From: Desulfovibrio intestinalis
GTDB lineage: Bacteria; Desulfobacterota; Desulfovibrionia; Desulfovibrionales; Desulfovibrionaceae
DNA: 64,000 nt
Assembly (NCBI RefSeq): GCF_014202345.1
Contig: NZ_JACHGO010000007.1
Coordinates: 62,001-126,000 of the forward strand
Reading direction: 5' to 3'
Part shown: positions 36,628-44,819 of the stretch, in pieces
Layout of the letters: the number at the start of each line of letters is the position of its first letter
Numbering within the stretch: position 1 is the first letter of the stretch
The notes under the pieces: model-generated
Told to the model about the DNA's origin: nothing
The model's input: the letters and a program-made list of their open reading frames with translations, nothing else
The model's database searches: none
Made by a program: the position numbers and the translations under genes

Positions 36628-36681
36628 GGTGAGGGTTTGGTATAGCAGCAACAATTGTGCTTGCCAATCGGTGAGGGTTTG
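36628..36681 (-). promoter_or_regulatory. hsdM promoter flanked by two 12-bp direct repeats
   Basis: On the minus strand TTGGCA (36667-36662) and TATACC (36644-36639) are 17 bp apart. CAAACCCTCACC occurs just upstream of the -35 (36681-36670) and again just downstream of the -10 (36639-36628), 42 bp apart. The placement suggests paired operator sites around the promoter of the restriction operon. Confidence 0.5.
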
Positions 36682-36713
36682 TCCTTGTTCATTAGAAAAC
36701 AGCCAGCTATAAC

Positions 36714-36745
36714 AGAGAGGGCCGGGGAAATCCCCGGCCCTCTCT
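36714..36745. terminator. Strong hairpin between hsdM and the autotransporter gene
   Basis: A perfect 14-bp stem (36714-36727 with 36732-36745) closes a 4-nt loop. It lies 33 bp past the autotransporter stop. The T-run is weak on both strands, but the stem is very stable, so it is probably the end of the autotransporter transcript. Confidence 0.6.
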
Positions 36746-36778
36746 CCTCAGTCCCTCAGTTATCCAACCAAACCGGCT

Positions 36779-39700
36779 TTAAAATTCATACCTCAACGAA
36801 CCAAACACTCCATGCCCTGTGCGGTGTTCCGAAGCCTGCAGGTTGTAGTTGAGCCCAAGGGTAAAGTCGCCTTTGCCAAGCTCAAAGCCCAAGCCGCCGT
36901 CAAAGGTGGCGTAGTCCACCACCTGCATCTTCATTTCGGCCTGACTGTCCACACCGGGAATGCGGGCCTTGCTCTTGGCCTTCACGTCGCCCGCTGCCGG
37001 GGTAATCCCCAGATCAAGCTGCGGTTTGAACTGCCAGCCGCTTTCGGTTTCAAAGGCTTTGGCAAAGCTCACACCCACGGGAAATGTCCAGATGGACTGA
37101 GTGTTTCCGTCCAATTCAAAGACCGTACCGCCGCTCTTCACGTCATAGCCGTCAGTCACAAGACCCAGATAGCGCACTCCCACATGGGGGATAATATCCA
37201 GCGCACCTGCGTTGAACTTGTACTCCGCCTTGAGTCCCGTATTCCAGGCATGGCTGGTCACGTCGGCCTTGAGGTCGCGCATCTGCATGGATGCAGGCAT
37301 ATCCTGCTCCACCTTGCTGTAGTTGCCGGTATAGCCCACATCGGCAGAGAGCCCGAAGTTGTCGTATACCCAGCCGCCATAGAGGCTCACACCCCAGAAG
37401 TTGAAGCGGTTGTCCGTGCTGTTGAAGTCTCCACTGGACTTGGCGTAGCCAGCACCGACGTTGAACGCGGCACCAAAGCGGAACATGTCGTTGATAGTGT
37501 AATCCGCGCCCAAGGCAATACCGCCCAGGTTGCTGTTGTAGCCCGTCTTGAAGTTCTCCGCCTTCATGCCCCAAACGTTGTTGGATTGGTAAAGCGGCAT
37601 GATCCACACCCCGAGGCCGTTTTTGAGGCCGTCACCGGCGCTGAGGCCGGAATCAAGGCTGAGACTGCCGTCCGTATCCTGTCGCACGGCCACAGCCTGG
37701 CTCATGTCCGCGCGCGGCAGGGCCATGGATGTACGGTTGAGCACGGCTCCAGATGCGGCAGTCGCAGCACTCAGGGTGCTGCCCTGTACCGCGCCTACGG
37801 CAGCCAACTGGGCAGCGCCTTCAATGGTGGCAGCGGTCTGTCTGCTGTCAGTCGTGCCGATGTAATTGTCACTTACGGCGCGAGATATGAAACGTACGCC
37901 CGCGTTGGACGAATTAGGATTTACTCCGGCTTGGACCACCATGCGATCCACCAGCGTTCCCATGCTGCTCGACAGCAGGGGGAAGGACGAAGCCGCCGCA
38001 TTGGCCTTAAGGGTCACGCTGTATTCGCCATTGGCTGTATCAAACGTGCCGCCCGTGGCGGAAAGCAGCGCGGTGCTTGTGGTCAGGTTGCTTCCAACCC
38101 AACTGGCAGCGTCCTTTGTGGAAGCGCCAAAGCCGCCAGTGACATGCACCGTTGCTCCGTCCTGACCACCCACAATGTGCAATTTTGCTCCGGAATCCAC
38201 AGTAAGGGTGCTGGTGCCCCCGGCTTCCCCTGAAAGAGCCACGCTGCTGCCGACACCTGCGGCGTCAACTACCAGCAGGGACTTATCGGCAAAACGTGCT
38301 GTGTTGGCGGTGGCGGCGGAACCGCCCGTAACCCATGTTCCGTCAACATTGATGCCGCCGGTGGCGTCCAAAGTCTGCGGCGTACGCAATGCCAGTGCGG
38401 CGGTAATATCCTGCCCCCACAATCCCTTGCCGTCGCTCTGAAAACGTTGCACTTGTGTGCGCAGCCATTCGGCATCAGTGCTGCCCAAAGAAACCATGCT
38501 GTTCTGGCCCACGGTCATGAGGGCGTCCACGGTATTGGACGTAAAGGTCAAGCCACCCATGGAGGCGTTGGAAGTATCACCAGCGGCAGCAAAGGGCGGG
38601 TCAAAATTGATTTGACCGCCGTTCATGCTGATGTCTGTGGCAATGAGAGTGCCGCTGTTGGCGCTGCCGCCCACGGCAACTGTAGTGGTCGCATTACCGG
38701 TAATGCCTCCATCCACAGTGTGCGTGCCATTGACCACATTAATGGTATTGGTGCCAGTTGAAGCGTCAATGCCGCCTTGAAGAGTGCCACCCGTTGAACC
38801 ACCCACAGGATTGCCCAGAGTCAGTATGCCACCATTCAGCGTGACGCCGTTGTCCGCCAGAACATTGCCGGAAGCCTGTCCGGTGAGCGTCAGAGCCGCA
38901 TTGCCGCTGACAGTGGTTGCGCCTGTGACGCCGCCCACTGTGGCGGCTCCGGAAGAAAGGCCACTGCTGCCGTCCACCACAGTAGTGGTCAGAGCCGCAT
39001 GGGCATCACCTACCACCTGCAACGTTTCGTTATTATAGGTGACGGTTATGCCCTGTACGGTGCCGTTGCTGCCGGAAGCGAGAATGTTATCAGTCAGCGC
39101 CTTGAAATCGGCTACTGTAATGCCGGAACCGCTGTAGCCGTCCAGCAGCAATGTGCCGCCATCGGCTATATTGATGGCTTTCTGATTCGTTGTATCCTTA
39201 AAGTCGGTGCCGGTAATCAGGTCGTCATACTTTGCCTGCAGCACGCCAGTGCCGGCAACGGCCACACCTGCCGTACCTGCGCTATACGTGGTGTTAGCAA
39301 AAGAGCCGTCAACCACCAGCTTGCCGGTATTGCCGCTGCCCCCCACGGTCAGCAGCCCGCCGGTCTGGTTGAGACTGTCTACGGTCAATACGCCATTGCC
39401 ACTGACTTTGACCTGTCCGCCAGTCTGGGCCAGATCGCCAGCCTGCCAGTTGCCGTGTCCCACCTGCAACAAGCCGCCGTCAACGGACACATCCGCCGTG
39501 GTCGTCTGCGAGCCTGAAGGTGTGGCGTCAGAGCCGAGAAACACATCGCCTTGCTTCACGGTGAGGTTCGTCCCGATAAAGAACGCGCCGCCGCCTGCCG
39601 TGCCGATAATATTCAGGGAGTTTGCCGTGTCGTGCGTGTAGCTTTCACCTGCATCCATGACAAGCTTACCTGTTTTGATGGCTCCGCCCAACGTATTGGT

Positions 39701-40363
39701 AAAGCTACCTTCCGTAATGGCCAAGGTATTGCGCACGACAAGCTGACCATTGTTAGTCAGTGCCAGAGAACCAGAAGTGTCCGCCCCCACCAGTTTGTCA
39801 TAAGCGATGCTCAAGCTTGCAATGTCCAGCATACCACCATTGATGGTGAGTTTGCCATTCATCCAAGTAGAAGCGCTGTCATTATTCATTGAATCCAGCG
39901 TGAGCTTGCCATGCTGATTTATGGTTACCGCGCCATTAAGACTCAGGTGTGAGGCTTGGGCTTCAGCCAAGCTGCCGCTGGAGCCCCCGATGGTAAGGCT
40001 GTCGGCCCGCAAACCCGTGTTGGCCTGCCCTGATCCAAAAGTGCCGATATGCAGATTCTTGGCAGAGATAATGCGCCCTCCCGCGCCTATGGTCGCGTCC
40101 GTACCTACTACCTTGCCATTACGGGCAATACTCAAGATTCCACCGCTATTGACGTCAATAGTAGTGTATTCTTCGGTAATGCCGTCTGCCACCTGATGGT
40201 TGTCGCTGATGACGATGGGGGCTGCGGCGAACGCCATATTGCCCCCTCCCAGCAAAAGAGCGCTTACCACCACTCCGCCAAGCGCATTGAGCAAGTGACA
40301 TTTCTTCAAAATCCCCCTGTAACGCTGCACGAGCATCCTCAGGGCTCCTTGTGTAAATCGCAT
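36779..40363 (-). CDS. Autotransporter (type V secretion) outer-membrane protein
   Basis: A 1194-residue protein. A long signal peptide (about residues 1-47, ending NMAFA before AAPIV) is followed by a passenger of about 860 residues rich in Gly, Ser, Thr and Val with short beta-helix-like repeats (NGGILTLGN, GGLLQVGHGN). A C-terminal autotransporter beta barrel (about 925-1194) ends in Phe (SLRYEF). GAGGAGG lies 5 nt before the ATG. It probably displays an adhesin; no protease or lipase triad is evident. The presence of this gene in a defence island is unusual. Confidence 0.88.
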   Translation of the reverse strand: MRFTQGALRMLVQRYRGILKKCHLLNALGGVVVSALLLGGGNMAFAAAPIVISDNHQVADGITEEYTTIDVNSGGILSIARNGKVVGTDATIGAGGRIISAKNLHIGTFGSGQANTGLRADSLTIGGSSGSLAEAQASHLSLNGAVTINQHGKLTLDSMNNDSASTWMNGKLTINGGMLDIASLSIAYDKLVGADTSGSLALTNNGQLVVRNTLAITEGSFTNTLGGAIKTGKLVMDAGESYTHDTANSLNIIGTAGGGAFFIGTNLTVKQGDVFLGSDATPSGSQTTTADVSVDGGLLQVGHGNWQAGDLAQTGGQVKVSGNGVLTVDSLNQTGGLLTVGGSGNTGKLVVDGSFANTTYSAGTAGVAVAGTGVLQAKYDDLITGTDFKDTTNQKAINIADGGTLLLDGYSGSGITVADFKALTDNILASGSNGTVQGITVTYNNETLQVVGDAHAALTTTVVDGSSGLSSGAATVGGVTGATTVSGNAALTLTGQASGNVLADNGVTLNGGILTLGNPVGGSTGGTLQGGIDASTGTNTINVVNGTHTVDGGITGNATTTVAVGGSANSGTLIATDISMNGGQINFDPPFAAAGDTSNASMGGLTFTSNTVDALMTVGQNSMVSLGSTDAEWLRTQVQRFQSDGKGLWGQDITAALALRTPQTLDATGGINVDGTWVTGGSAATANTARFADKSLLVVDAAGVGSSVALSGEAGGTSTLTVDSGAKLHIVGGQDGATVHVTGGFGASTKDAASWVGSNLTTSTALLSATGGTFDTANGEYSVTLKANAAASSFPLLSSSMGTLVDRMVVQAGVNPNSSNAGVRFISRAVSDNYIGTTDSRQTAATIEGAAQLAAVGAVQGSTLSAATAASGAVLNRTSMALPRADMSQAVAVRQDTDGSLSLDSGLSAGDGLKNGLGVWIMPLYQSNNVWGMKAENFKTGYNSNLGGIALGADYTINDMFRFGAAFNVGAGYAKSSGDFNSTDNRFNFWGVSLYGGWVYDNFGLSADVGYTGNYSKVEQDMPASMQMRDLKADVTSHAWNTGLKAEYKFNAGALDIIPHVGVRYLGLVTDGYDVKSGGTVFELDGNTQSIWTFPVGVSFAKAFETESGWQFKPQLDLGITPAAGDVKAKSKARIPGVDSQAEMKMQVVDYATFDGGLGFELGKGDFTLGLNYNLQASEHRTGHGVFGSLRYEF

Positions 40364-40445
40364 GCATTCCTCCTCGGAAATTGTTTGGTTTTGCCGAAAC
40401 GGCTTCCTCTTGGAAGCCGGAGCAGCATTGGTCTTCCGATACGAG

Positions 40446-40474
40446 AATTATGTAAAATTAGCCGCCGGTCAATA
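40446..40474 (-). promoter_or_regulatory. Promoter-like element shared with 46315-46343
   Basis: The 16 nt AATTATGTAAAATTAG and the 7 nt GTCAATA, 6 nt apart, recur exactly at 46315-46343. Read on the minus strand it gives TTGACC, a 16-bp spacer and TAATTC, upstream of the autotransporter gene. A conserved promoter or binding site for one regulator is likely. Confidence 0.45.
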
Positions 40475-40505
40475 ACCTACTAGCAAATGAGCAACATTTC
40501 GTAGA

Positions 40506-40526
40506 AATCTTGCATGATGCAAGATT
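40506..40526. promoter_or_regulatory. 21-bp palindrome overlapping the start of the tandem-HTH gene
   Basis: Arms AATCTTGCAT and ATGCAAGATT surround a central G (40516) and are perfectly complementary. The ATG codons at 40514 and 40517 lie inside it. Binding by the encoded HTH protein would block its own expression, and the element is also about 40 bp from the autotransporter promoter. Confidence 0.5.
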
Positions 40527-41053
40527 CACTATGCCCATTTGGACCAGCATTTCGACAGGAGCGCATAAAACACAATGTCTCACAATGGACACTGGCTGTG
40601 CGCCTGCCCTATCATATTCGTAATCTGCAACGCATTGAGGGAGGCATCCGACAACCGGGTGTCATGCTTGCCTTGCGCATGGTGGTGGGGGTAAGAGCAG
40701 TCCCTGGAGATTTTTTCCAGCGCTTGCTTGAAGCTGACATCACGCGAAGCCTGTGCCTTGCGGAGCAGCAATATGAACCTGTGCCAGTGATGTACCACCA
40801 CCCTGAGGTGGAAGAGGACATCAAGTGTCTCTTTGGCCCCTTGCTTGCCCAAGCCCGCGTGGCGGGCGGAGTATCACAAACGGCTATGGCGAAAACAGCG
40901 AAGTACAATCTGCGCAATGTGAACGCTGTAGAAAAGGGCAGGCAAGAGCCAGGGGTTATGTCGGCACTGGCGCTGGTGGCCGCCACCGGGGTAGGAATCA
41001 GAGATTTTTTCAACAGCCTCAGCGAATTTTCAGGCTTGCATTTTGAAGAGTAA
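40514..41053 (+). CDS. Tandem-HTH regulator with two repeated XRE-like domains
   Basis: A 179-residue protein made of two similar halves. The first (FGPAFRQERIKHNVSQWTLA, then LQRIEGGIRQPGVMLALRM and DFFQRL) aligns with the second (FGPLLAQARVAGGVSQTAMA, then VNAVEKGRQEPGVMSALAL and DFFNSL), each an XRE-type helix-turn-helix. A single chain could thus bind a palindrome as a pseudo-dimer. No strong ribosome site precedes the ATG. It is divergent from the autotransporter and may control it. A GC palindrome with a T-run follows. Confidence 0.75.
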   Translation: MMQDSLCPFGPAFRQERIKHNVSQWTLAVRLPYHIRNLQRIEGGIRQPGVMLALRMVVGVRAVPGDFFQRLLEADITRSLCLAEQQYEPVPVMYHHPEVEEDIKCLFGPLLAQARVAGGVSQTAMAKTAKYNLRNVNAVEKGRQEPGVMSALALVAATGVGIRDFFNSLSEFSGLHFEE

Positions 41054-41098
41054 GCCTGCGCATAGGACTCGGTCTGCACGACAGTGCGCGGTGTCGGG

Positions 41099-41120
41099 GC
41101 CGCCATATGGCGGCGTTTTT
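41099..41120 (+). terminator. Terminator of the tandem-HTH gene
   Basis: GCCGCCATATGGCGGC is a perfect palindrome followed by GTTTTT, 46 bp after the stop. The rest of the 314-bp gap (41054-41367) holds only the hairpin at 41279-41312. Confidence 0.65.
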
Positions 41121-41278
41121 GGCATTGGGTATTGTTTTCGTCTGGCACCATAGCCTGCCCCTGAGGTTGTGGAGTCCACGCTGGCGGCGTGGGCGCGTCA
41201 CAATCTTTATGGCCCAGGCAGGTTCCAGAAGCTGGAATGAAGGATTTTAATCTTAAAGTTTTTAAGTAGAATACAGAA

Positions 41279-41312
41279 TACGGCCTCCATGTCTGTTGAC
41301 ATGGAGGCCGTA
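41279..41312. terminator. Perfect 15-bp hairpin after the WYL-led operon
   Basis: Arms 41279-41293 and 41298-41312 are exact complements around TGTT. It lies 56 bp past the stop of the last gene of the five-gene operon (minus strand) and probably marks its transcript end, though no T-run is obvious. Confidence 0.5.
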
Positions 41313-41367
41313 ACAGAAGCTTGATCGTTTTGTGTACAACTATAATCGTCTGATTTGCGTATTCAAC

Positions 41368-43035
41368 TTACAAGACAAAGCTTTTTTCGCTCAATACCAA
41401 GGCGTCAAATTCCTCTTGCGTACTCCATCCTAGTGATTTTCCAAATAAATTATTTATTTCTTCCAAGGAGTGGAATATCTGCACGACATCCTGCGTCAGC
41501 ATTGTAGCTTTGAGGCTTGCGAAAGATTTTGTAATAATGGCTTCTCGCTCAGCATAGTAAGCGTTGACCATCTTTTCAAAATTTTCTCTGCTCTCAATCA
41601 ATTTCGGTATAATTTCTTCGCAATAAGCAGCAATCTTCTCGTAGCGCAGTTTGGCAGCTTTGGCCTGAGAAAACGCACTGGTTAATGAAAAAACAAGAGC
41701 ATCGATGCCCCTGTTGGCAAAAACAATAGCAACGCCAGCAAGAGCGGCGGCCAACAATCCGCTGATCAGGGAAGGCAAACCTAGAAGAGTGAGTTTTTCC
41801 TCCAGAAGTAAAGCCAAAGTACCAATGCCAACGGCAGAGAGCACCTTAGCAACGGTAGACACGAGAGTGGTAAAGGAAGGAATTTTTCCAGAAATATAGT
41901 CACAAATACTGTCCCAGACTTGCCGGAGGCCTTTGCCCAGCAATTGGAGCAGACCTTTTAAAGATGCACAAACGCTGGATAATAATCCCAAAAGCAGGTT
42001 CATAACCTCAAGAGATATCTCTCTCCCACAACGCAATACACCGGATTTTTTTAGTTTATCTACAGAAATAGTAAACAAACGCTTAATGCGGTCGGTTATT
42101 TCCATGCCCTCAGGATTGGCGTGGGCATCGCGCAACTCCCAGATGGCCCCGCCAACAACGAGCCCGGCCAATTCGCTGAGCAGAACCGCGCCAACGCGTC
42201 CCCCCACCCTATTTGCCGCGTCAGAGCCTGCTTGAATCATGATAGAAGCATGGGGAAGAACCTTGCCTACGATACCATTGGTGCCCCCTGTTTTTTCAAC
42301 TAGGCTTGAAAGGATAGAATGGTTGTCCGTATCTGGGCGTGATGTCCAGCAAGAATCTACACTTCCAGCTTTTAACTTGCTTAAAGCAATTTTTGCCCGT
42401 TCACGTATTTCTGAAGATCGTGCAGACTTGCTAATTTTTTCAAGATTTTCCTTGTGCCGTTCATAGCTGTCTGGCGGTACAACGATAAAATCCGGCGCAT
42501 CTGGGTGCGTTGTATAGTTCTCCTTAATAAGAATGGCTGTCCCACGCACATGCTTCATTTGTAGTCTTTCTAAAACTTTTCCTTTTTCACTATACACAAC
42601 AACATCGGTATGTTGATCATATAACGTCGCGTGTTCTTCAAGCGAGTCATGCTCAAGAGTCCCTTTGCTCTTTTGCACTGAAAGGTCATCAGTTCGAGCA
42701 GCTTTTTTATTGTCACCGTCAACAATGCCATTTCTTTGCGTTGCATGGCACTCCAACGCCTCAAACTCATTCCCAAAATTGTATTCATTCTTATTTGTCG
42801 AGCCGTCTTTATTGGTTCTAACTGCATTCACGAGTCGCGCACCATCAACAGAATTACCGTATAGAGCGACAGCATCCGCGAGGTTTAGCTTGCCACCACA
42901 TTTCGTCATGAAACTGCGCAAGAGCTGGGCCTCTACTTCCTTGATTAACTCATTGGAAATCGGAGGTGCCACATTGCCACATTTAGACGATGCGACGGTA
43001 AACATATTGCTTGGCATGGCTATTGTTGGATTCAT
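41368..43035 (-). CDS. Unknown membrane protein with nuclease-like N-terminal region
   Basis: A 555-residue protein not recognised from any named family. The N-terminal part contains E90/E92 (NEFEAL), D144 (HTDVVVY) and Q159-M-K161 (LQMKH) on predicted helix-strand-strand order, like the E...D...(E/Q)xK core of PD-(D/E)XK nucleases; this is only a pattern match. From about residue 250 there are several hydrophobic helices (VGAVLLSELAGLVVGGAIW; LVSTVAKVLSAVGIGTLALL; LISGLLAAALAGVAIVF), then a C-terminal coiled coil. The ATG at 43035 follows AGAGG. It is the last gene of the WYL-led operon and a likely effector. Confidence 0.7.
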   Translation of the reverse strand: MNPTIAMPSNMFTVASSKCGNVAPPISNELIKEVEAQLLRSFMTKCGGKLNLADAVALYGNSVDGARLVNAVRTNKDGSTNKNEYNFGNEFEALECHATQRNGIVDGDNKKAARTDDLSVQKSKGTLEHDSLEEHATLYDQHTDVVVYSEKGKVLERLQMKHVRGTAILIKENYTTHPDAPDFIVVPPDSYERHKENLEKISKSARSSEIRERAKIALSKLKAGSVDSCWTSRPDTDNHSILSSLVEKTGGTNGIVGKVLPHASIMIQAGSDAANRVGGRVGAVLLSELAGLVVGGAIWELRDAHANPEGMEITDRIKRLFTISVDKLKKSGVLRCGREISLEVMNLLLGLLSSVCASLKGLLQLLGKGLRQVWDSICDYISGKIPSFTTLVSTVAKVLSAVGIGTLALLLEEKLTLLGLPSLISGLLAAALAGVAIVFANRGIDALVFSLTSAFSQAKAAKLRYEKIAAYCEEIIPKLIESRENFEKMVNAYYAEREAIITKSFASLKATMLTQDVVQIFHSLEEINNLFGKSLGWSTQEEFDALVLSEKSFVL

Positions 43036-43089
43036 GACCACCTCTTATCCAAGTTCATCTGTTCGTGGAGAGTGTCGGGTGAGTAAATA

Positions 43090-43125
43090 TAGCGGACTCT
43101 ATTCTATCAAAAATAGAGCCCGCTA
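43090..43125 (-). promoter_or_regulatory. Intra-operon hairpin before the putative effector gene
   Basis: Arms 43090-43103 and 43112-43125 pair over 14 bp with one mismatch, in the 96-bp gap between the glycine-zipper gene and the last gene. It may partly terminate transcription or protect the mRNA end, so that the last protein is made at a lower level. Confidence 0.45.
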
Positions 43126-43131
43126 CATTTA

Positions 43132-44139
43132 CTACATATTTGCCAATTCTATCAAACTCTTTTGAGCCCCAGCGAGCATTGCCTTTGATGCCTTTGTTAC
43201 GCGCCCTTCCTCATCAAAAATCGGTGTGTCTACTATATTTTTGACTGTTTTGGCATAAGCACCAGTGACAGAAACCAGCTTTCGTTCTTGTTCCGAATAT
43301 GTCCCATAATCTACTTTATCTTCAACCAAATCTTCCAGGTCATCCAAAAGATCAGTAAAGGGATCTATAAATTGATTTAGAATGCCATGAATCTCTTCTG
43401 TTCTGCGCCGAATGGCGCGCGCAGCGCTACGTGCGATTTTCATATCTTCAGCGGCAGCCTCGGCTTTATCCAAATTGGCATACGCGTCATACTTGGCAGC
43501 CTCAGCCTTGGAGGCCATAATAAGGCCACCTACCAGTAGCACCGGAGCAGCCACAACGCCGCCCAGCACAGCCATACCCCCTGCCATGCCCATGCCGCCA
43601 GCTGCCAAGGCACCGCCGCCAAACCAAGCCAAGGTAGCATTGGTTGCGGCAACGCCGGACAATGTACTGATGGCCACGCCTGTCGATGCACTTGCCAGCA
43701 GACCAGCTCCGCCAAAAGCTCCCAACCCTGCGAGAGCACCACCGGTCAGCGATGCCGCTGCGCTCCCCAGATAATCTGTCATTCTTAATGTGGTTTCTCG
43801 AATTTCTGTGAAACCTACTTTGTCAAGCACCAGTTCATCATCTGTAAGATTGCTTTTAAATTCAACATTTTTGATCTTATCAAAACTTTCGACAAAGCGT
43901 AAAAGCATCTTCTCATAAATATCACGTTTGACTTCACCGAGCTTTTCAAGCTGCTCCTGAGTTTCTTCCCGCATGTCTTCCAATCGAGTCTTTGCCTTTT
44001 CAAATGTCTCCTGAGCTCGTTCCGTAATGCGTTTGGCCCGATCAAGATCTTCCTTGGCTTCCAGTCCTTTTGCGACCCCCACTCCACCAGCCAAAAGAGC
44101 AGCACCACCAAGTAAGAGAGGAATGAATGGAATTGGCAT
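43132..44139 (-). CDS. Glycine-zipper membrane protein with coiled coils
   Basis: A 335-residue protein, function unknown. An N-terminal hydrophobic helix (PFIPLLLGGAALLAGGVGVA) is followed by a long coiled coil (about 25-75). A Gly/Ala-rich hydrophobic region (about 120-205) includes ATLAWFGGGALAAGGMGMAG and several GxxxG steps, as in membrane-inserting or oligomerising helices. A second helical part follows, and the end is hydrophilic. GGAGG lies 9 nt before the ATG at 44139, which is 4 nt after the TerB-like stop. It may form a membrane assembly with the downstream protein. Confidence 0.75.
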   Translation of the reverse strand: MPIPFIPLLLGGAALLAGGVGVAKGLEAKEDLDRAKRITERAQETFEKAKTRLEDMREETQEQLEKLGEVKRDIYEKMLLRFVESFDKIKNVEFKSNLTDDELVLDKVGFTEIRETTLRMTDYLGSAAASLTGGALAGLGAFGGAGLLASASTGVAISTLSGVAATNATLAWFGGGALAAGGMGMAGGMAVLGGVVAAPVLLVGGLIMASKAEAAKYDAYANLDKAEAAAEDMKIARSAARAIRRRTEEIHGILNQFIDPFTDLLDDLEDLVEDKVDYGTYSEQERKLVSVTGAYAKTVKNIVDTPIFDEEGRVTKASKAMLAGAQKSLIELANM

Positions 44140-44143
44140 GGCA

Positions 44144-44530
44144 TTAGCCCTCCATGAAATTGGTTGCTTGGCTGACAAGAAAGAGCATGTTTTCTACCCA
44201 CAATGTCATCCAACTCATATCTTTTGGCTCCAGCTCCAAGCTCTGGTTAATCTTTTCCAAAAAAATTCTGTCATCCTCTGAGACAAAGCCCTCTGCGAGA
44301 GGAATAGAAAGAAGTTCGAGCATCACGGCGATGCGATCTTTCCGGTCGATAAATATATTTTTTAAATCCTCCGTGGGGACATGCTCGGCAATGACCCCAG
44401 AGAATTGCTTCTGGAAGCCTTTAAATTTAAACATTTCATGGGAAGTACGCACTCCATCAGCCATGATCAACTGGTCAAGAACATCCAGAAAAACAGCCTG
44501 CTGTTTTTCCGTAAAACTGGCAGAAAACAT
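44144..44530 (-). CDS. TerB-like domain protein
   Basis: A 128-residue acidic helical protein. Features: FTEKQQAVFLDVLDQLIMAD in the first helices, later LLSIPLAEGFVSEDDRIFLE, where paired acidic residues after each hydrophobic helix resemble the metal-binding helices of TerB. AAGGAG lies 4-5 nt before the ATG. TerB-like domains occur in stress-response and defence gene sets (for example Shango). It is the third gene of the operon, 9 nt after the YkgJ-like gene. Confidence 0.6.
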   Translation of the reverse strand: MFSASFTEKQQAVFLDVLDQLIMADGVRTSHEMFKFKGFQKQFSGVIAEHVPTEDLKNIFIDRKDRIAVMLELLSIPLAEGFVSEDDRIFLEKINQSLELEPKDMSWMTLWVENMLFLVSQATNFMEG

Positions 44531-44539
44531 AAAAGCTCC

Positions 44540-44815
44540 TTATGAGAGTGTTTGAAGATAGGCACAACCCTGTTTGTTTATTCTGCAGTATTCCTTAAAC
44601 GCCATCTGTTCTTTGAAGAATACATAGCTCTCCACAACGCGGCACTTGAGAGGGCGATCAATATATTGGCGGCAAGAATGCATGCCTTTATCATAAAAAA
44701 TACATACACCATGACCATCATCAAGATCGCCATATAGCTCACCAAATTCTTTCAGATGGCTACAACAGGCTCCGCAGCGTGAACAATGAAATAACGCGGC
44801 ATGGTCACTTGACAT
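44540..44815 (-). CDS. YkgJ-like Cys-cluster protein
   Basis: A 91-residue protein with the CxxCxxCC signature (CSRCGACC) near the N-terminus and four later cysteines (GVCIFYDK, SCRQY, LKCRV, EYC), the pattern of YkgJ / UPF0153 zinc- or iron-chelating proteins. The ATG at 44815 is 4 nt after the WYL stop, with GGAGGGG inside the end of the WYL gene. Co-translation with the regulator suggests a metal or redox sensing role (inference). Confidence 0.75.
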   Translation of the reverse strand: MSSDHAALFHCSRCGACCSHLKEFGELYGDLDDGHGVCIFYDKGMHSCRQYIDRPLKCRVVESYVFFKEQMAFKEYCRINKQGCAYLQTLS

Positions 44816-44819
44816 GACG

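Noticed and set aside
36812..38233. 473-codon open frame on the plus strand opposite the autotransporter
   Set aside because: It has no ribosome site and a low-complexity translation; the minus-strand protein has signal peptide, repeats and barrel.
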